Made by a program: the position numbers and the translations under genes
DNA from: Candidatus Omnitrophota bacterium
Lineage (GTDB): Bacteria > Hinthialibacterota > Hinthialibacteria > Hinthialibacterales > Hinthialibacteraceae
Assembly: GCA_016934335.1 (NCBI GenBank)
Contig: JAFGTC010000300.1
Span: forward strand, 1-40,544
Direction of reading: 5' to 3'
DNA: 40,544 nt
Notes under the pieces: generated by a model
Databases searched by the model: none
Told to the model about the DNA's origin: nothing
Seen by the model: only the letters and a program-made list of their open reading frames with translations
Shown: piece by piece, positions 1-7,096 of the stretch
Numbering within the stretch: position 1 is the stretch's first letter
Layout of the letters: every line of letters begins with the position of its first letter

Positions 1-131
1 AAAAAGGATCTTTCCAAACAAGGCTGTTGGAATTGCGGAGATTTGGCTTTCAACAGGAACGATTAAGTTAAACAGGCCAACGAGAGCGAGTCCTCGTTGA
101 TCTGGCATTCAAGCCTATCAGTGAATGTCAG
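1..131. other. Left edge, no confident gene
   Basis: All three forward frames stay open for a short way from the edge (stops near 66-102), so this may hold the 3' end of a gene that begins outside the window, but I cannot choose a frame. A 7-bp inverted repeat (CAACGAG at 78-84, CTCGTTG at 93-99) lacks a T-tract and is only a weak terminator candidate. Confidence 0.3.
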
Positions 132-152
132 ATGGAATCCAGGAGTGAAATC

Positions 153-314
153 ATGAAACTCTTTACAATGGCATTGTTCATCGTTGCATTAATCGGTCTG
201 ACGCTTCTGAATGGCTGCGCCTCAACCGGAAGTCTGACAGCGCAAGCGCATCAAATGAATCATCCATCTCCTGATCAAAACACGGATGACTTTATCGACA
301 CCTTGATATATTAA
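153..314 (+). CDS. Small predicted lipoprotein (53 aa)
   Basis: This is a short exported protein of unknown function. It begins MKLFTMALFIVALIGLTLL and continues into a lipobox LNGC, so signal peptidase II would cleave before the cysteine and leave a lipid-anchored mature peptide of about 30 residues with no recognisable domain. The ATG at 153 is chosen over the in-frame ATG at 132 because AGGAG (141-145) sits at a proper distance before it and the signal peptide then starts with a normal MK. The mature part is short and polar. It could be an entericidin-like small envelope lipoprotein or the relic of a longer gene. The lipoprotein assignment rests on the visible lipobox; the function is unknown. 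Confidence 0.6.
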   Translation: MKLFTMALFIVALIGLTLLNGCASTGSLTAQAHQMNHPSPDQNTDDFIDTLIY

Positions 315-406
315 CTTGGTGAAGAATAGAGATTTCTGTGTTCGCGGGCATGTATCATTTTTTGTGTTTTCACCGCCTTTCAGAAGAGCGGCAGAAAAGG
401 AGGCGT

Positions 407-541
407 ATGTCATCTCATATTAACCTTGCAGGATCATGCATAAGACCGTTGCGGAGGATGTTCATTACATTCAATCCGACCGAAAAAACGCTCCATCATG
501 CAAGATCATCTACGAGTACCGCATACAAAATTAACATCTGA
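407..541 (+). CDS. Small ORF with strong ribosome site (44 aa)
   Basis: I do not recognise this product. An AAAAGGAGG stretch at 395-403 lies just before the ATG at 407, one of the best Shine-Dalgarno matches in the window, and the frame then stays open for 44 codons. The peptide is basic and Ser/Thr-rich with one cysteine and no clear signal or membrane segment. The composition is not strongly protein-like, so it may be a remnant or a chance ORF behind a good ribosome site. It ends just before the ArsR promoter. Confidence 0.3.
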   Translation: MSSHINLAGSCIRPLRRMFITFNPTEKTLHHARSSTSTAYKINI

Positions 542-553
542 ATAAAATATTCC

Positions 554-582
554 TTGACAATTTTGTAATATAATAATATCTT
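554..582 (+). promoter_or_regulatory. Candidate promoter of the ArsR gene
   Basis: A perfect -35 TTGACA lies at 554-559. At a 17-nt spacing the -10 would be TATCTT (577-582); TAATAT at 574-579 gives 14 nt. The predicted transcription start falls inside the palindrome that follows, the usual arrangement for an autorepressed ArsR gene. Confidence 0.5.
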
Positions 583-602
583 TATGGAAAATTTCCATAA
601 AG
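580..602. promoter_or_regulatory. Perfect palindromic operator (11-1-11)
   Basis: Left arm CTTTATGGAAA (580-590), one central A, right arm TTTCCATAAAG (592-602). The arms are perfect reverse complements. The site covers the expected transcription start and ends 12 nt before the start codon of the ArsR-family regulator. The likely role is autorepression by that protein; this is inferred from position and symmetry. Confidence 0.6.
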
Positions 603-614
603 AAAGGTTAAACT

Positions 615-980
615 ATGAGTTTTTCCACCGAATTGCCGAACTGGGACGACATGGCCGCCATGCTTCGCTCCATCAGCCATCCCATTCGCTTGATGATTTT
701 GAATGAATTGACATCGGGTGCGAAATGCGTACGCGACGTTCAAGAGATAGTGGATATTTCTCAACCGAATTTATCACAGCATTTGAATGCTTTGAAAAAT
801 GCGGGATTCGTCGGCTGTCACTCCAAAGGGGCCTTGCGGTGTTATTATTTGATCCGGCCGGCTCTTGTCAAAAAATTATTGGGGGAATTCGCGAAACCGC
901 ATCCAGTTCAAGTAAGGCCTAAAGCAGTTGTCGTCCAAGAAGTAGAGCAGCATCAGAAAAAAAAGGCTCTTTCCGGTTGA
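615..980 (+). CDS. ArsR/SmtB-family transcriptional repressor
   Basis: This is a winged-helix repressor of 121 aa. The N-terminal helices contain the family pattern LRSISHPIRLMILNEL (17-32). The recognition helix region reads SQPNLSQHLNALKNAGFV (49-66) and the wing contains KGALRCYYL (71-79). Cysteines are Cys38, Cys68 and Cys76. The classical arsenic motif ELCVCDL is absent (the equivalent stretch has only KCVRD), so arsenite sensing by the classical site is unlikely; a thiol, sulfur or redox signal is possible. The last 25 residues are a charged, Gln/Lys-rich extension. AAAGG at 603-607 is the ribosome site. It lies directly behind a palindromic operator and before a broken Tat-leader gene that may have been its regulated target. 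Confidence 0.85.
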   Translation: MSFSTELPNWDDMAAMLRSISHPIRLMILNELTSGAKCVRDVQEIVDISQPNLSQHLNALKNAGFVGCHSKGALRCYYLIRPALVKKLLGEFAKPHPVQVRPKAVVVQEVEQHQKKKALSG

Positions 981-1002
981 TTACCGGCAAGAAAGGAGAG
1001 CG

Positions 1003-1408
1003 ATGAAGCGACGTACGGTTTTACAAGTTGCGGGCGCTTTACTATTTGGCGCTCGAAAATCCGAAGCGAATCCAAGCGGGAAAATTGAGCATCTGTTAAG
1101 CCCTAAGTGCAAATAAGATGCCGACAAATTATACAATTGGTATTTAAACCACCGACATGCTTAAAATATTATGTTGAAAGAAAAGACTCAAGTGATGAGT
1201 AATATGAAAAATCGCCATCAAGACGGAAAAGATCGATCAATATTTGAGCGATCACATTCAGTTTTTGACTTATTCTTTCGATGGCAGTTGGCGCCAAATC
1301 AACTATAGTTGCCGATAAGGTAAAATGCCCAAGGCCTTAGCACAGGGAGAGATCCAAAAGAATATGGGGATCAAATGCTACCCTCCCTATCAACACGGCC
1401 TAAACTAA
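1003..1408 (+). pseudogene. Decayed gene for a small Tat-exported protein
   Basis: The start is intact: AGGAG at 995-999 precedes ATG 1003, and the product begins MKRRTVLQVAGALLFGA, a twin-arginine-like leader. The frame meets TAA at 1114-1116 after 37 codons. Reading on in the same frame gives protein-like sequence (ADKLYNWYLNHRHA) up to a second TAA at 1162-1164. A +1 frame is then open from 1208 and reads EKIDQYLSDHIQFLTYSFDG, crosses one TAA at 1316-1318 and ends with KCYPPYQHGLN at 1406-1408. Joined, the pieces would make a small exported protein of about 130 aa with a few cysteines. I read it as an inactivated gene behind the ArsR gene; a free-standing 37-aa peptide is the alternative. 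The family is not recognised. Confidence 0.5.
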
Positions 1409-1432
1409 AAATCCCCCGATTTCTCAGGGGAT
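1406..1432 (-). terminator. Intrinsic terminator of tRNA-Thr
   Basis: Read on the minus strand, ATCCCC (1432-1427) pairs with GGGGAT (1416-1411) around a 10-nt loop and is followed by TTTTAG. It lies 10 bp past the 3' end of the tRNA. Confidence 0.7.
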
Positions 1433-1441
1433 ATATTATCC

Positions 1442-1514
<73 letters not shown>

Positions 1515-1545
1515 GCTTTTTAACCTTCGTCTAAAAACGTTATAA

Positions 1546-1573
1546 AGATTATCAGAGAAAGCGTACCGGTCAA
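1546..1573 (-). promoter_or_regulatory. Candidate promoter of tRNA-Thr
   Basis: On the minus strand TTGACC (1573-1568) and TAATCT (1551-1546) are 16 nt apart. The predicted start is about 25 nt before the mature tRNA 5' end, a suitable length for a leader removed by RNase P. Confidence 0.45.
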
Positions 1574-1611
1574 GCCGTTAAACGTTGGCTATTGAACCTT
1601 TTTCGCTTTTT

Positions 1612-2925
1612 TCAACGCCGAATTTTATTTCGAATTGATTCGAACAAATTCCCTTTGGACGATTCCGGAGCGAATGGATTGCGATAATCCAGCACGGTCG
1701 GGCGGCCGAAGTCGCCGCTGTGACACGGATTTCCGCACCACTCTTTCATTTCCTTGACGGTGGCCTCGTACGTATATTGGGCTTCGAAGAATTTCCGGGC
1801 GTGCTCCGCCATATGATTCAGTTTTTCCGGATGGTTGGCCGATAAAATGATTTCATTGGCCAGGGCGGCTGCGTTTTGAACCGGCGCCGTGAGAGCCAAT
1901 CCTTTATAAAAGAGGATCTGACTGATTTCCGTTCCCAGCGTAGTTAGAACGGGGATGCCTCGCGCCATGAATTCGATCAGCCGGTTCCGGGCGCCGATGC
2001 GCGTTTCATAGCAATTTCGATCCACATTGATCCCCAAGTGAGCCCGCCCCATGCATTCGATCAACTCTTCTCTCGACACCCATCCGCGCAAATCGAATCG
2101 ATCCCGATATTTCGATCGCTCCACCCGATCCACAAAACACGGATAGGTTTTATCATCATGGCCTTCGATGGCCCCGCCGGTGGAGAGAAATCGAATCCGC
2201 TCATCCTTCTCCATGGCGGATTCCAGCGCCGTGAACAGCATTTTTTCATCGCACCAAAGATTGTAGCCGCCGCTGAAGAAGACGATGAACGGATCTTCTT
2301 TTTCACGCGTGCGAATTGCAAACGGCGTCTCCGGATCCCAGGCGATGGGGATGGTCGTCGCCAACTCTTCGCCGAAGGTATATTGGTTCAAACGCCCCAT
2401 GGCGCCCAATTCGCCGATCAGCGCCATTCGCTGGCGCTCCGACGTCACTGAAAACCGGTCGGCGCGCAGCAGAGCGAGGCGATGAATGTTCCAAAAATGA
2501 TGCAAATACCCTCCTTCCTGATAATGAAAGGCTTTCGCCTGCGCCTCGCCCATCGGATACCCGTGAATATCCGCCCAAACCGGAAGATCTCCCGCCGTCA
2601 GGCAGGCGCGAGCCGCGGGATAATCGCATGCGCCGATAATCGCATCCGGCTTATGTTCGCCGATTTTCCCGCGCAAATACTGGTCTTGAGCGAAGCATTT
2701 TTTTTCATCGACGCTGTAATAGATCAATTTTCCCCGGTTTTGACAAACTTCATCCGGCTGCTCCTGTTGGGTTTGGTCGGTTATGCGCATGCAAATCAGC
2801 GAAACCTCATAACCGGCGTCCAGCAGCGGCTTGGCGATATGCCAGGCCCGGTTTCCTCCACCGTGAAATTTGCGAGTTGATTCAATCGATAGGGGGCCGA
2901 TGCCCAGAATCATGATTTTTTTCAT
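1612..2925 (-). CDS. Glycosyltransferase family 4-like (GT-B fold)
   Basis: This is a predicted cytoplasmic sugar transferase of 437 aa that would use a nucleotide-sugar donor on an unknown acceptor. The N-terminal Rossmann half starts MKKIMILGIGPL and has a Gly-rich turn (HGGGNRAWHIAKPLL). The C-terminal half has FFSGGYNLWCDE, the donor-side beta-strand/helix, then the typical stretch RLIEFMARGIPVLTT with the conserved glutamate. The frame is open upstream to 3171, but that extension overlaps recO and is very basic; the ATG at 2925 starts a normal GT-B fold, so I use it. It lies 70 nt behind recO on the same strand. No other cell-wall gene adjoins it, so the glycan it builds is unknown. Confidence 0.8.
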   Translation of the reverse strand: MKKIMILGIGPLSIESTRKFHGGGNRAWHIAKPLLDAGYEVSLICMRITDQTQQEQPDEVCQNRGKLIYYSVDEKKCFAQDQYLRGKIGEHKPDAIIGACDYPAARACLTAGDLPVWADIHGYPMGEAQAKAFHYQEGGYLHHFWNIHRLALLRADRFSVTSERQRMALIGELGAMGRLNQYTFGEELATTIPIAWDPETPFAIRTREKEDPFIVFFSGGYNLWCDEKMLFTALESAMEKDERIRFLSTGGAIEGHDDKTYPCFVDRVERSKYRDRFDLRGWVSREELIECMGRAHLGINVDRNCYETRIGARNRLIEFMARGIPVLTTLGTEISQILFYKGLALTAPVQNAAALANEIILSANHPEKLNHMAEHARKFFEAQYTYEATVKEMKEWCGNPCHSGDFGRPTVLDYRNPFAPESSKGNLFESIRNKIRR

Positions 2926-2995
2926 GGTGAAATCTCTTTCTTTGAATCGCGGAGAACGGCGATTTTTGGGATCCCGATCCGACCGATTTTTATAC

Positions 2996-3748
2996 CTATC
3001 GAGGGGATTTTTCCTGCTGCATTTGATCTTGAAACTGAGCCGCGCGAGACTGCAGTCCGGCGTGATAGATCCCATGAGTTTGTAATAAAGAGCGGATCTC
3101 GCGCCTCTGTTGCTCCGACATTCGGATAGTAGGGGGGCGCGTCGTTTCCGAAAGTCGCCGCAAAATCTCAACCGCTCCTCCGCTTAATGATAAACCTTCC
3201 GTGCGGCATGAATGGCAGAATATCCCCCCCGTGCTGGATATGTAATTCCAAGCGCCATCCAGAGTCTTGCCGCAGTTTTGACATGCCCCCATATCCGGCT
3301 GCTGGCCGGCGTCGATGAGAAGGTGCATCTGGTAATAAAACAATTCTTCCTCTCTGGGAGCATGGCGATTCCAGCGAGTCAGACACTCCGTCAAGATCCG
3401 CCAGACTCGTTCGCTGGATTGAAAATCGCCGCTCAGCGCCTCAATCCACTCGATAAGATTCGAGGCGTATGAAATTCGCACCAGGTCATTATGGATCCCA
3501 TCGTACGATTCGATCAATGAGGCCTGCGTAAGCGTCCAAATATCCTGCTCGTCGGTTTTGGCGTAAAAAATAACCTGCAGTCTATTGAAAGGCTGGGTCA
3601 CGCCCGCATATCGGCTTGAGGTTTTCAATACGCTGCGCGTGGACGCGACTACTCTCCCAAACGACCGGCACCAAAAAGTGACCAGCGCATCGGCTTCACG
3701 CGTTCGCCGCCGCCGTAACGTAATCGCTTCGCTATGGTAAATCGGCAT
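2996..3748 (-). CDS. recO: DNA repair protein RecO
   Basis: RecO acts in the RecFOR pathway, removing SSB and loading RecA on gapped DNA. The 250-aa product has the expected order: an N-terminal OB fold starting MPIYHSEAITLRRR with a DALVTFW strand (residues 20-26), a helical middle, and a zinc finger with Cys156-x2-Cys159 and Cys178-x2-Cys181. The length is normal for the family. It starts at an ATG near 3748 just before a repeat-containing gap. It is followed by the glycosyltransferase gene on the same strand, which may share its transcript. Confidence 0.9.
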   Translation of the reverse strand: MPIYHSEAITLRRRRTREADALVTFWCRSFGRVVASTRSVLKTSSRYAGVTQPFNRLQVIFYAKTDEQDIWTLTQASLIESYDGIHNDLVRISYASNLIEWIEALSGDFQSSERVWRILTECLTRWNRHAPREEELFYYQMHLLIDAGQQPDMGACQNCGKTLDGAWNYISSTGGIFCHSCRTEGLSLSGGAVEILRRLSETTRPPTIRMSEQQRREIRSLLQTHGIYHAGLQSRAAQFQDQMQQEKSPR

Positions 3749-3784
3749 GAAATCTCTTCATTCATCGTGTAAATAAAAATACTG

Positions 3785-3855
3785 GCGGGGCGGGCTGAAA
3801 GCGAAGCGCAGCCCACCCCCATCCACTATCCAATCCCCATTATCCACTATCCCTT
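3785..3855. repeat. Intergenic hairpin plus GGATAGTGG-type tract (copy A)
   Basis: The hairpin part contains GGGGCGGGCTGAAAGCG (3787-3803) facing AGCCCACCCCC (3810-3820), so the stem has one mismatch. The adjoining tract, read on the minus strand, repeats GGATAGTGG and GGATAATGG-like units. The same 17-nt hairpin arm occurs at 15667-15683 and a similar tract at 12431-12472. The tract runs into the 3' end of the neighbouring isomerase gene and includes its TAG stop (3847-3849). Confidence 0.6.
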
Positions 3856-4773
3856 AAACACTACTTTTTCAATCACTTTCTTAGTTAAAAGTACGCCCTG
3901 CCAATCGATTTTCTTGATCTCTTCCGGACTATTGGCATCCCCCCGCATGCTGGATTCGATGCCCCAAAAACCGGTATAACCGGCATCCAAGGATATTTGC
4001 AGCAATTTCTCTAAATCGTATTGCGGATGCGTCCCATCGGCCTGCCAGCCCGCTTTGACGGAAACGCCTTTGGCGTAGGGCATTGATTCTTTCACTTCCT
4101 TGTACCGGTCGGCGTTTTCGGCGTAGTTGCCATAATCGGGCAGCAAGCCGAAATTAGGATTGTCGACTTTTTTCATCAGCGCGGGAAGCCAGCCAGGCGC
4201 CGACGAAAGCCCGCCGTGATTCTCGATAATGACGTTGATTTTCGCCTCCTTGGCATAATCGAGCAGTTCGCTGAACGATTCGGCGGCGCGATCCAACGCA
4301 TCGGGATCCTCCTCGGGCGTTCTTCCTCCGCCGTGCGCATTGCAGCGAATGGCGTGACATCCTAAATACGCGGCGATGTCGACCCATTTGCGATGATTGA
4401 TCACAGCCTGATGGCGCTCTTTTTTGTCTTTCGCAACCATGGATCCTTCCTGATCAACCATGATCAATACATTTTGTACGCCGTGATCGGCGGCGGTTTT
4501 ATTTAACTGATTGAGATAATTCTGGGTGGGCACTTCAAAAAACTGGTTGACATACTCGATGCCGTCGATCCCTAAATCTTCCCGGCAGATGCGGGCGACA
4601 TCGGTCAGTTTCCAAACGCCCGCTCGAAAACTGCGGACGATCGACCACGTGGCCAGCGATATCGCATTTTTCTCCGGGCGCGCATACGCCAATGCGGATG
4701 GAGCAAACGATCCGAGAGCGAGCGAGGCGGCGGCCGTTCTATGCAGGAAATTTCGACGAGATAACGAATTCAT
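3847..4773 (-). CDS. Tat-exported sugar isomerase/epimerase-like TIM barrel
   Basis: This 308-aa protein belongs to the xylose-isomerase-like/AP endonuclease family 2 barrel group. Such enzymes bind divalent metal and isomerise or epimerise sugars or related ketoses. The N-terminus has the twin-arginine motif SRRNFLHRT (5-13), a hydrophobic stretch and an Ala-x-Ala site, so it should act in the periplasm. Metal-site-like residues appear in strands such as NVIIENHGG and in GFWGIESS near the C-terminus. The ATG at 4773 is preferred because AGGAG lies 6 nt upstream; the frame also opens with a GTG five codons earlier. The stop codon TAG lies inside the intergenic repeat. Substrate unknown. Confidence 0.8.
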   Translation of the reverse strand: MNSLSRRNFLHRTAAASLALGSFAPSALAYARPEKNAISLATWSIVRSFRAGVWKLTDVARICREDLGIDGIEYVNQFFEVPTQNYLNQLNKTAADHGVQNVLIMVDQEGSMVAKDKKERHQAVINHRKWVDIAAYLGCHAIRCNAHGGGRTPEEDPDALDRAAESFSELLDYAKEAKINVIIENHGGLSSAPGWLPALMKKVDNPNFGLLPDYGNYAENADRYKEVKESMPYAKGVSVKAGWQADGTHPQYDLEKLLQISLDAGYTGFWGIESSMRGDANSPEEIKKIDWQGVLLTKKVIEKVVFKG

Positions 4774-4871
4774 TTCATTCTCCTTCACAAAAGTGCATTT
4801 AGCGAATCGTCTTATTGTATTGGATGATGCGTATCAGGTCATGTGGAAAGCGCCGAATAAAAGAAGAAAAA

Positions 4872-6656
4872 TCAGTTTGTTTCCGGATCCACTTCTTCCG
4901 CAGGCGGGCGTCCGATGAAAAACGAGCCGATTTCTTCGATGCATCTTGAATCCGGTATATTTTCTCGCTTCTTCGAAACAAAAACGCCGTCATTGGGATC
5001 ATTCCGGCTCTTTTGAATGGCTTCCCACATCTCCGGCTTGCTCACTTCGCCCCACCCGCCCATATCGGTGCGGCGGCCTGTCATGACGGTCAAATAATCG
5101 GCGAAATGATACATGCCTTCGTCGGGCAGATGAAGTATGTCATCGGGGGAAGTGGTGTTGCGAAGCGCATCGACAAGGTTTTCGAGATCGCTCTGATCTT
5201 TGGGCTGGCGATTGAGAACATAAAAGACGCAGAGATGCGAAGCGGTGATGCCGGGAAATAGACTGATTTTTACTTGATCGCCGGGGCCTATGAAATTAAT
5301 GCAGGGCAGCGGTATCAAAGTCATCAAAGCGAATGCGGCCGCGCGCCGGCGCGTAATGCTTCCCTCTAAAAAACGTAAAAAATGAACGGCAATGAAAGGC
5401 GACAGGAAAGGCGCGCCGTGCATAAAGAAGCGCCCGCCGTATTGGATCAGCATAGGGAGAAATCCCAGCGCCTGCGATTTGAAAACAGCGGCTTCCTTAA
5501 GGCGAAAAAATCCCCAGACGGCAAGAATGATAAACAGGGGATTGATAATCTGCAGCCATAAAAGACGGGCGACAATGCTGGAAACGCTGTACCCCGGCGC
5601 CCCGCCGGAATGCATCCAATCGGCGAAGACGTAATATCGGAGCGTCCACGGGATGGATAAAATACACGCCCCCATTACAACGAAGACGGAGGAAAGAAAA
5701 AATTGCCGCTTCCAAACGCCGAAGACCAGCAACGCCAGAGAGATCAGAATCGGCATGCCCGTATGAGTATAAAAAGCGGCCGCCAGCAGCAGCATGGCGG
5801 CGTAATTCTTTTTTTTCGTCAGCGCAAGCAGAATGAAGGGCCACATGGCGTTCACCAGCGAGGCGGGAAGCCCGATGAGACATCCCATTGTAAACATGAA
5901 TTCCATCGAAAGGATCAAAAGCGATAAATAGGCGTGAGAAGGCCGCAGCCATGTACGAAAAAGAAGCCAGTAAGCGAACAAGGCGGAAGGATATAACAGC
6001 ATCTGGATATTCGAAAAACCTATGAGTACGCGATCCGGGGCGCCGGCAAAAAAAGCAATCAGCAGATGCAGGAGAGGAGGGTAAAGATGCGGGCGTCCTT
6101 CGGGAGCGAATTCCCAATCATCCCACAGGGGAATCGAGCCGCGTTCAAGGATCTTTTGAGCGACCGCCATGTGATAAAAATGGTCGGATGGATCGGTGAA
6201 TTCGATCAGACGCTCCTTGCTGACGGCGAATACAAGAAAAATCAAGCCGATATAGAGAAGGCTGGCTTTATCGAAGGGATGATTGAATAAGCGGCTGATT
6301 TCAAGTTGGTTGGATTCGACAAGGGGCGCGCTCAGATTCGCGGCCTGATCGATCCAGATTAAAACGCGGATCGCAATCAAAATCCCAGCCAGCCTCCAAA
6401 GTCCTGCGATAAAAAGCACGGATCCGGCAAAAAAACAACCATAACTGAGAATTCGAGATACAATACGAAAAGTTCGGCGATCGATTTTTTTATTCCATAA
6501 ATAGAGACCCAGCGGCCATAAACCGGCGCTGCAGGGAATGAATCCCCAAAGATGCCATCGCTTTGTAGCCATCCATATCGAAATCTGGCGGAAAAAGCCG
6601 ATAATGAAGGCGGGAATCGAAAAAATAAAATATAAGCCATTCAGGATTTTTTTCAT
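4872..6656 (-). CDS. Polytopic GT-C-type membrane glycosyltransferase
   Basis: This is an integral membrane protein of 594 aa with about 10-12 hydrophobic segments followed by a soluble C-terminal part of roughly 120 residues. The first large outside loop carries an acidic motif DPSDHFYH and then RGSIPLWDDWEFAPEGRP and LYPPLLHLL. This layout recalls lipid-linked-sugar-dependent GT-C enzymes (STT3/PMT superfamily), in which an early-loop aspartate is catalytic. No family name can be given with confidence; an O-antigen-ligase-like protein is an alternative. No good Shine-Dalgarno precedes ATG 6656; instead a near-consensus Fur box lies immediately upstream, which suggests iron control. The gene is divergent from carB. 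Confidence 0.6.
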   Translation of the reverse strand: MKKILNGLYFIFSIPAFIIGFFRQISIWMATKRWHLWGFIPCSAGLWPLGLYLWNKKIDRRTFRIVSRILSYGCFFAGSVLFIAGLWRLAGILIAIRVLIWIDQAANLSAPLVESNQLEISRLFNHPFDKASLLYIGLIFLVFAVSKERLIEFTDPSDHFYHMAVAQKILERGSIPLWDDWEFAPEGRPHLYPPLLHLLIAFFAGAPDRVLIGFSNIQMLLYPSALFAYWLLFRTWLRPSHAYLSLLILSMEFMFTMGCLIGLPASLVNAMWPFILLALTKKKNYAAMLLLAAAFYTHTGMPILISLALLVFGVWKRQFFLSSVFVVMGACILSIPWTLRYYVFADWMHSGGAPGYSVSSIVARLLWLQIINPLFIILAVWGFFRLKEAAVFKSQALGFLPMLIQYGGRFFMHGAPFLSPFIAVHFLRFLEGSITRRRAAAFALMTLIPLPCINFIGPGDQVKISLFPGITASHLCVFYVLNRQPKDQSDLENLVDALRNTTSPDDILHLPDEGMYHFADYLTVMTGRRTDMGGWGEVSKPEMWEAIQKSRNDPNDGVFVSKKRENIPDSRCIEEIGSFFIGRPPAEEVDPETN

Positions 6657-6664
6657 AAAAAAGT

Positions 6665-6683
6665 AATAATGATAATCATTATC
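6665..6683. promoter_or_regulatory. Near-consensus Fur box
   Basis: The 19-mer AATAATGATAATCATTATC matches the classical Fur box GATAATGATAATCATTATC at 18 of 19 positions and contains the perfect 7-1-7 palindrome TGATAAT-C-ATTATCA (6670-6684). It sits 8 nt before the start codon of the membrane glycosyltransferase. Bound regulator would block the ribosome-site region of the DNA rather than the predicted promoter core. Confidence 0.65.
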
Positions 6684-6690
6684 AATTTCC

Positions 6691-6720
6691 CAAAAACGGG
6701 ATTTTCACCGCTGATCCCGT
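6691..6720 (-). terminator. Attenuator-like intrinsic terminator in the leader
   Basis: On the minus strand ACGGGAT (6720-6714) and ATCCCGT (6702-6696) form a 7-bp stem with an 11-nt loop, and the stem runs straight into TTTTT. It is oriented toward the membrane glycosyltransferase and lies between the candidate promoter and the start codon, so it would stop leader transcription unless prevented. Confidence 0.4.
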
Positions 6721-6723
6721 AGA

Positions 6724-6744
6724 TTAACACTTGCGGTTTTTCAT
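6724..6744 (-). CDS. Possible leader minipeptide MKNRKC
   Basis: A six-codon ORF (ATG 6744, TAA 6724-6726) follows a GAGGG ribosome-like site. Its stop lies 3 nt before the terminator hairpin. The position resembles a translated attenuator leader, but ORFs this short arise easily by chance. Confidence 0.2.
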   Translation of the reverse strand: MKNRKC

Positions 6745-6771
6745 TTGAATCCCTCTCAAAGTGAATGAATT

Positions 6772-6799
6772 GTTATAATGTTTTCTTTTAGAGAGTCAA
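6772..6799 (-). promoter_or_regulatory. Candidate promoter of the membrane glycosyltransferase
   Basis: On the minus strand TTGACT (6799-6794) and TATAAC (6777-6772) are 16 nt apart, giving a predicted transcription start near 6765 and a leader of about 110 nt. Confidence 0.45.
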
Positions 6800-7096
6800 A
6801 AAATGGACTTGATCGGCCTTTGTTTTCCCGGCTGAATATAATGAGTTTTATGGAAAATAGAACATATCCTGATTTGAATTGGCAAAAATCTTGCCAAAAA
6901 TAAAAATTCAAGCCATTTTTTGTTCTGAAGCGGTTACAAGGAAATGCAAGTATTATAAAATGGTTCTCGCGATGAAAGGGATTGGAAGTGGAGTGATCGT
7001 TTAACACTCCATGTTTTTATTCCTTCTAAAATGGTTGCTTCTTACCGTTTCATCCCCGTCAAAACCAGATCGATCTGAATTTAAGGAAGGTTTTTC
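6800..7096. other. AT-rich intergenic region before carB
   Basis: No gene is seen. It holds a small hairpin (TTGGCAA 6879-6885 with TTGCCAA 6891-6897) and the carB ribosome site AAGGAAGG at 7083-7090. I found no well-spaced -35/-10 pair for carB and no recognisable pyrimidine or arginine control element. Confidence 0.4.

Noticed and set aside
2926..3171. N-terminal extension of the glycosyltransferase up to 3171
   Set aside because: It overlaps the recO coding region, is very basic, and the normal GT-B start follows at ATG 2925.
5497..6117. 206-codon minus-strand ORF inside the membrane glycosyltransferase
   Set aside because: It is an alternative frame of a well-supported membrane protein and is Arg/Ser-rich without domains.
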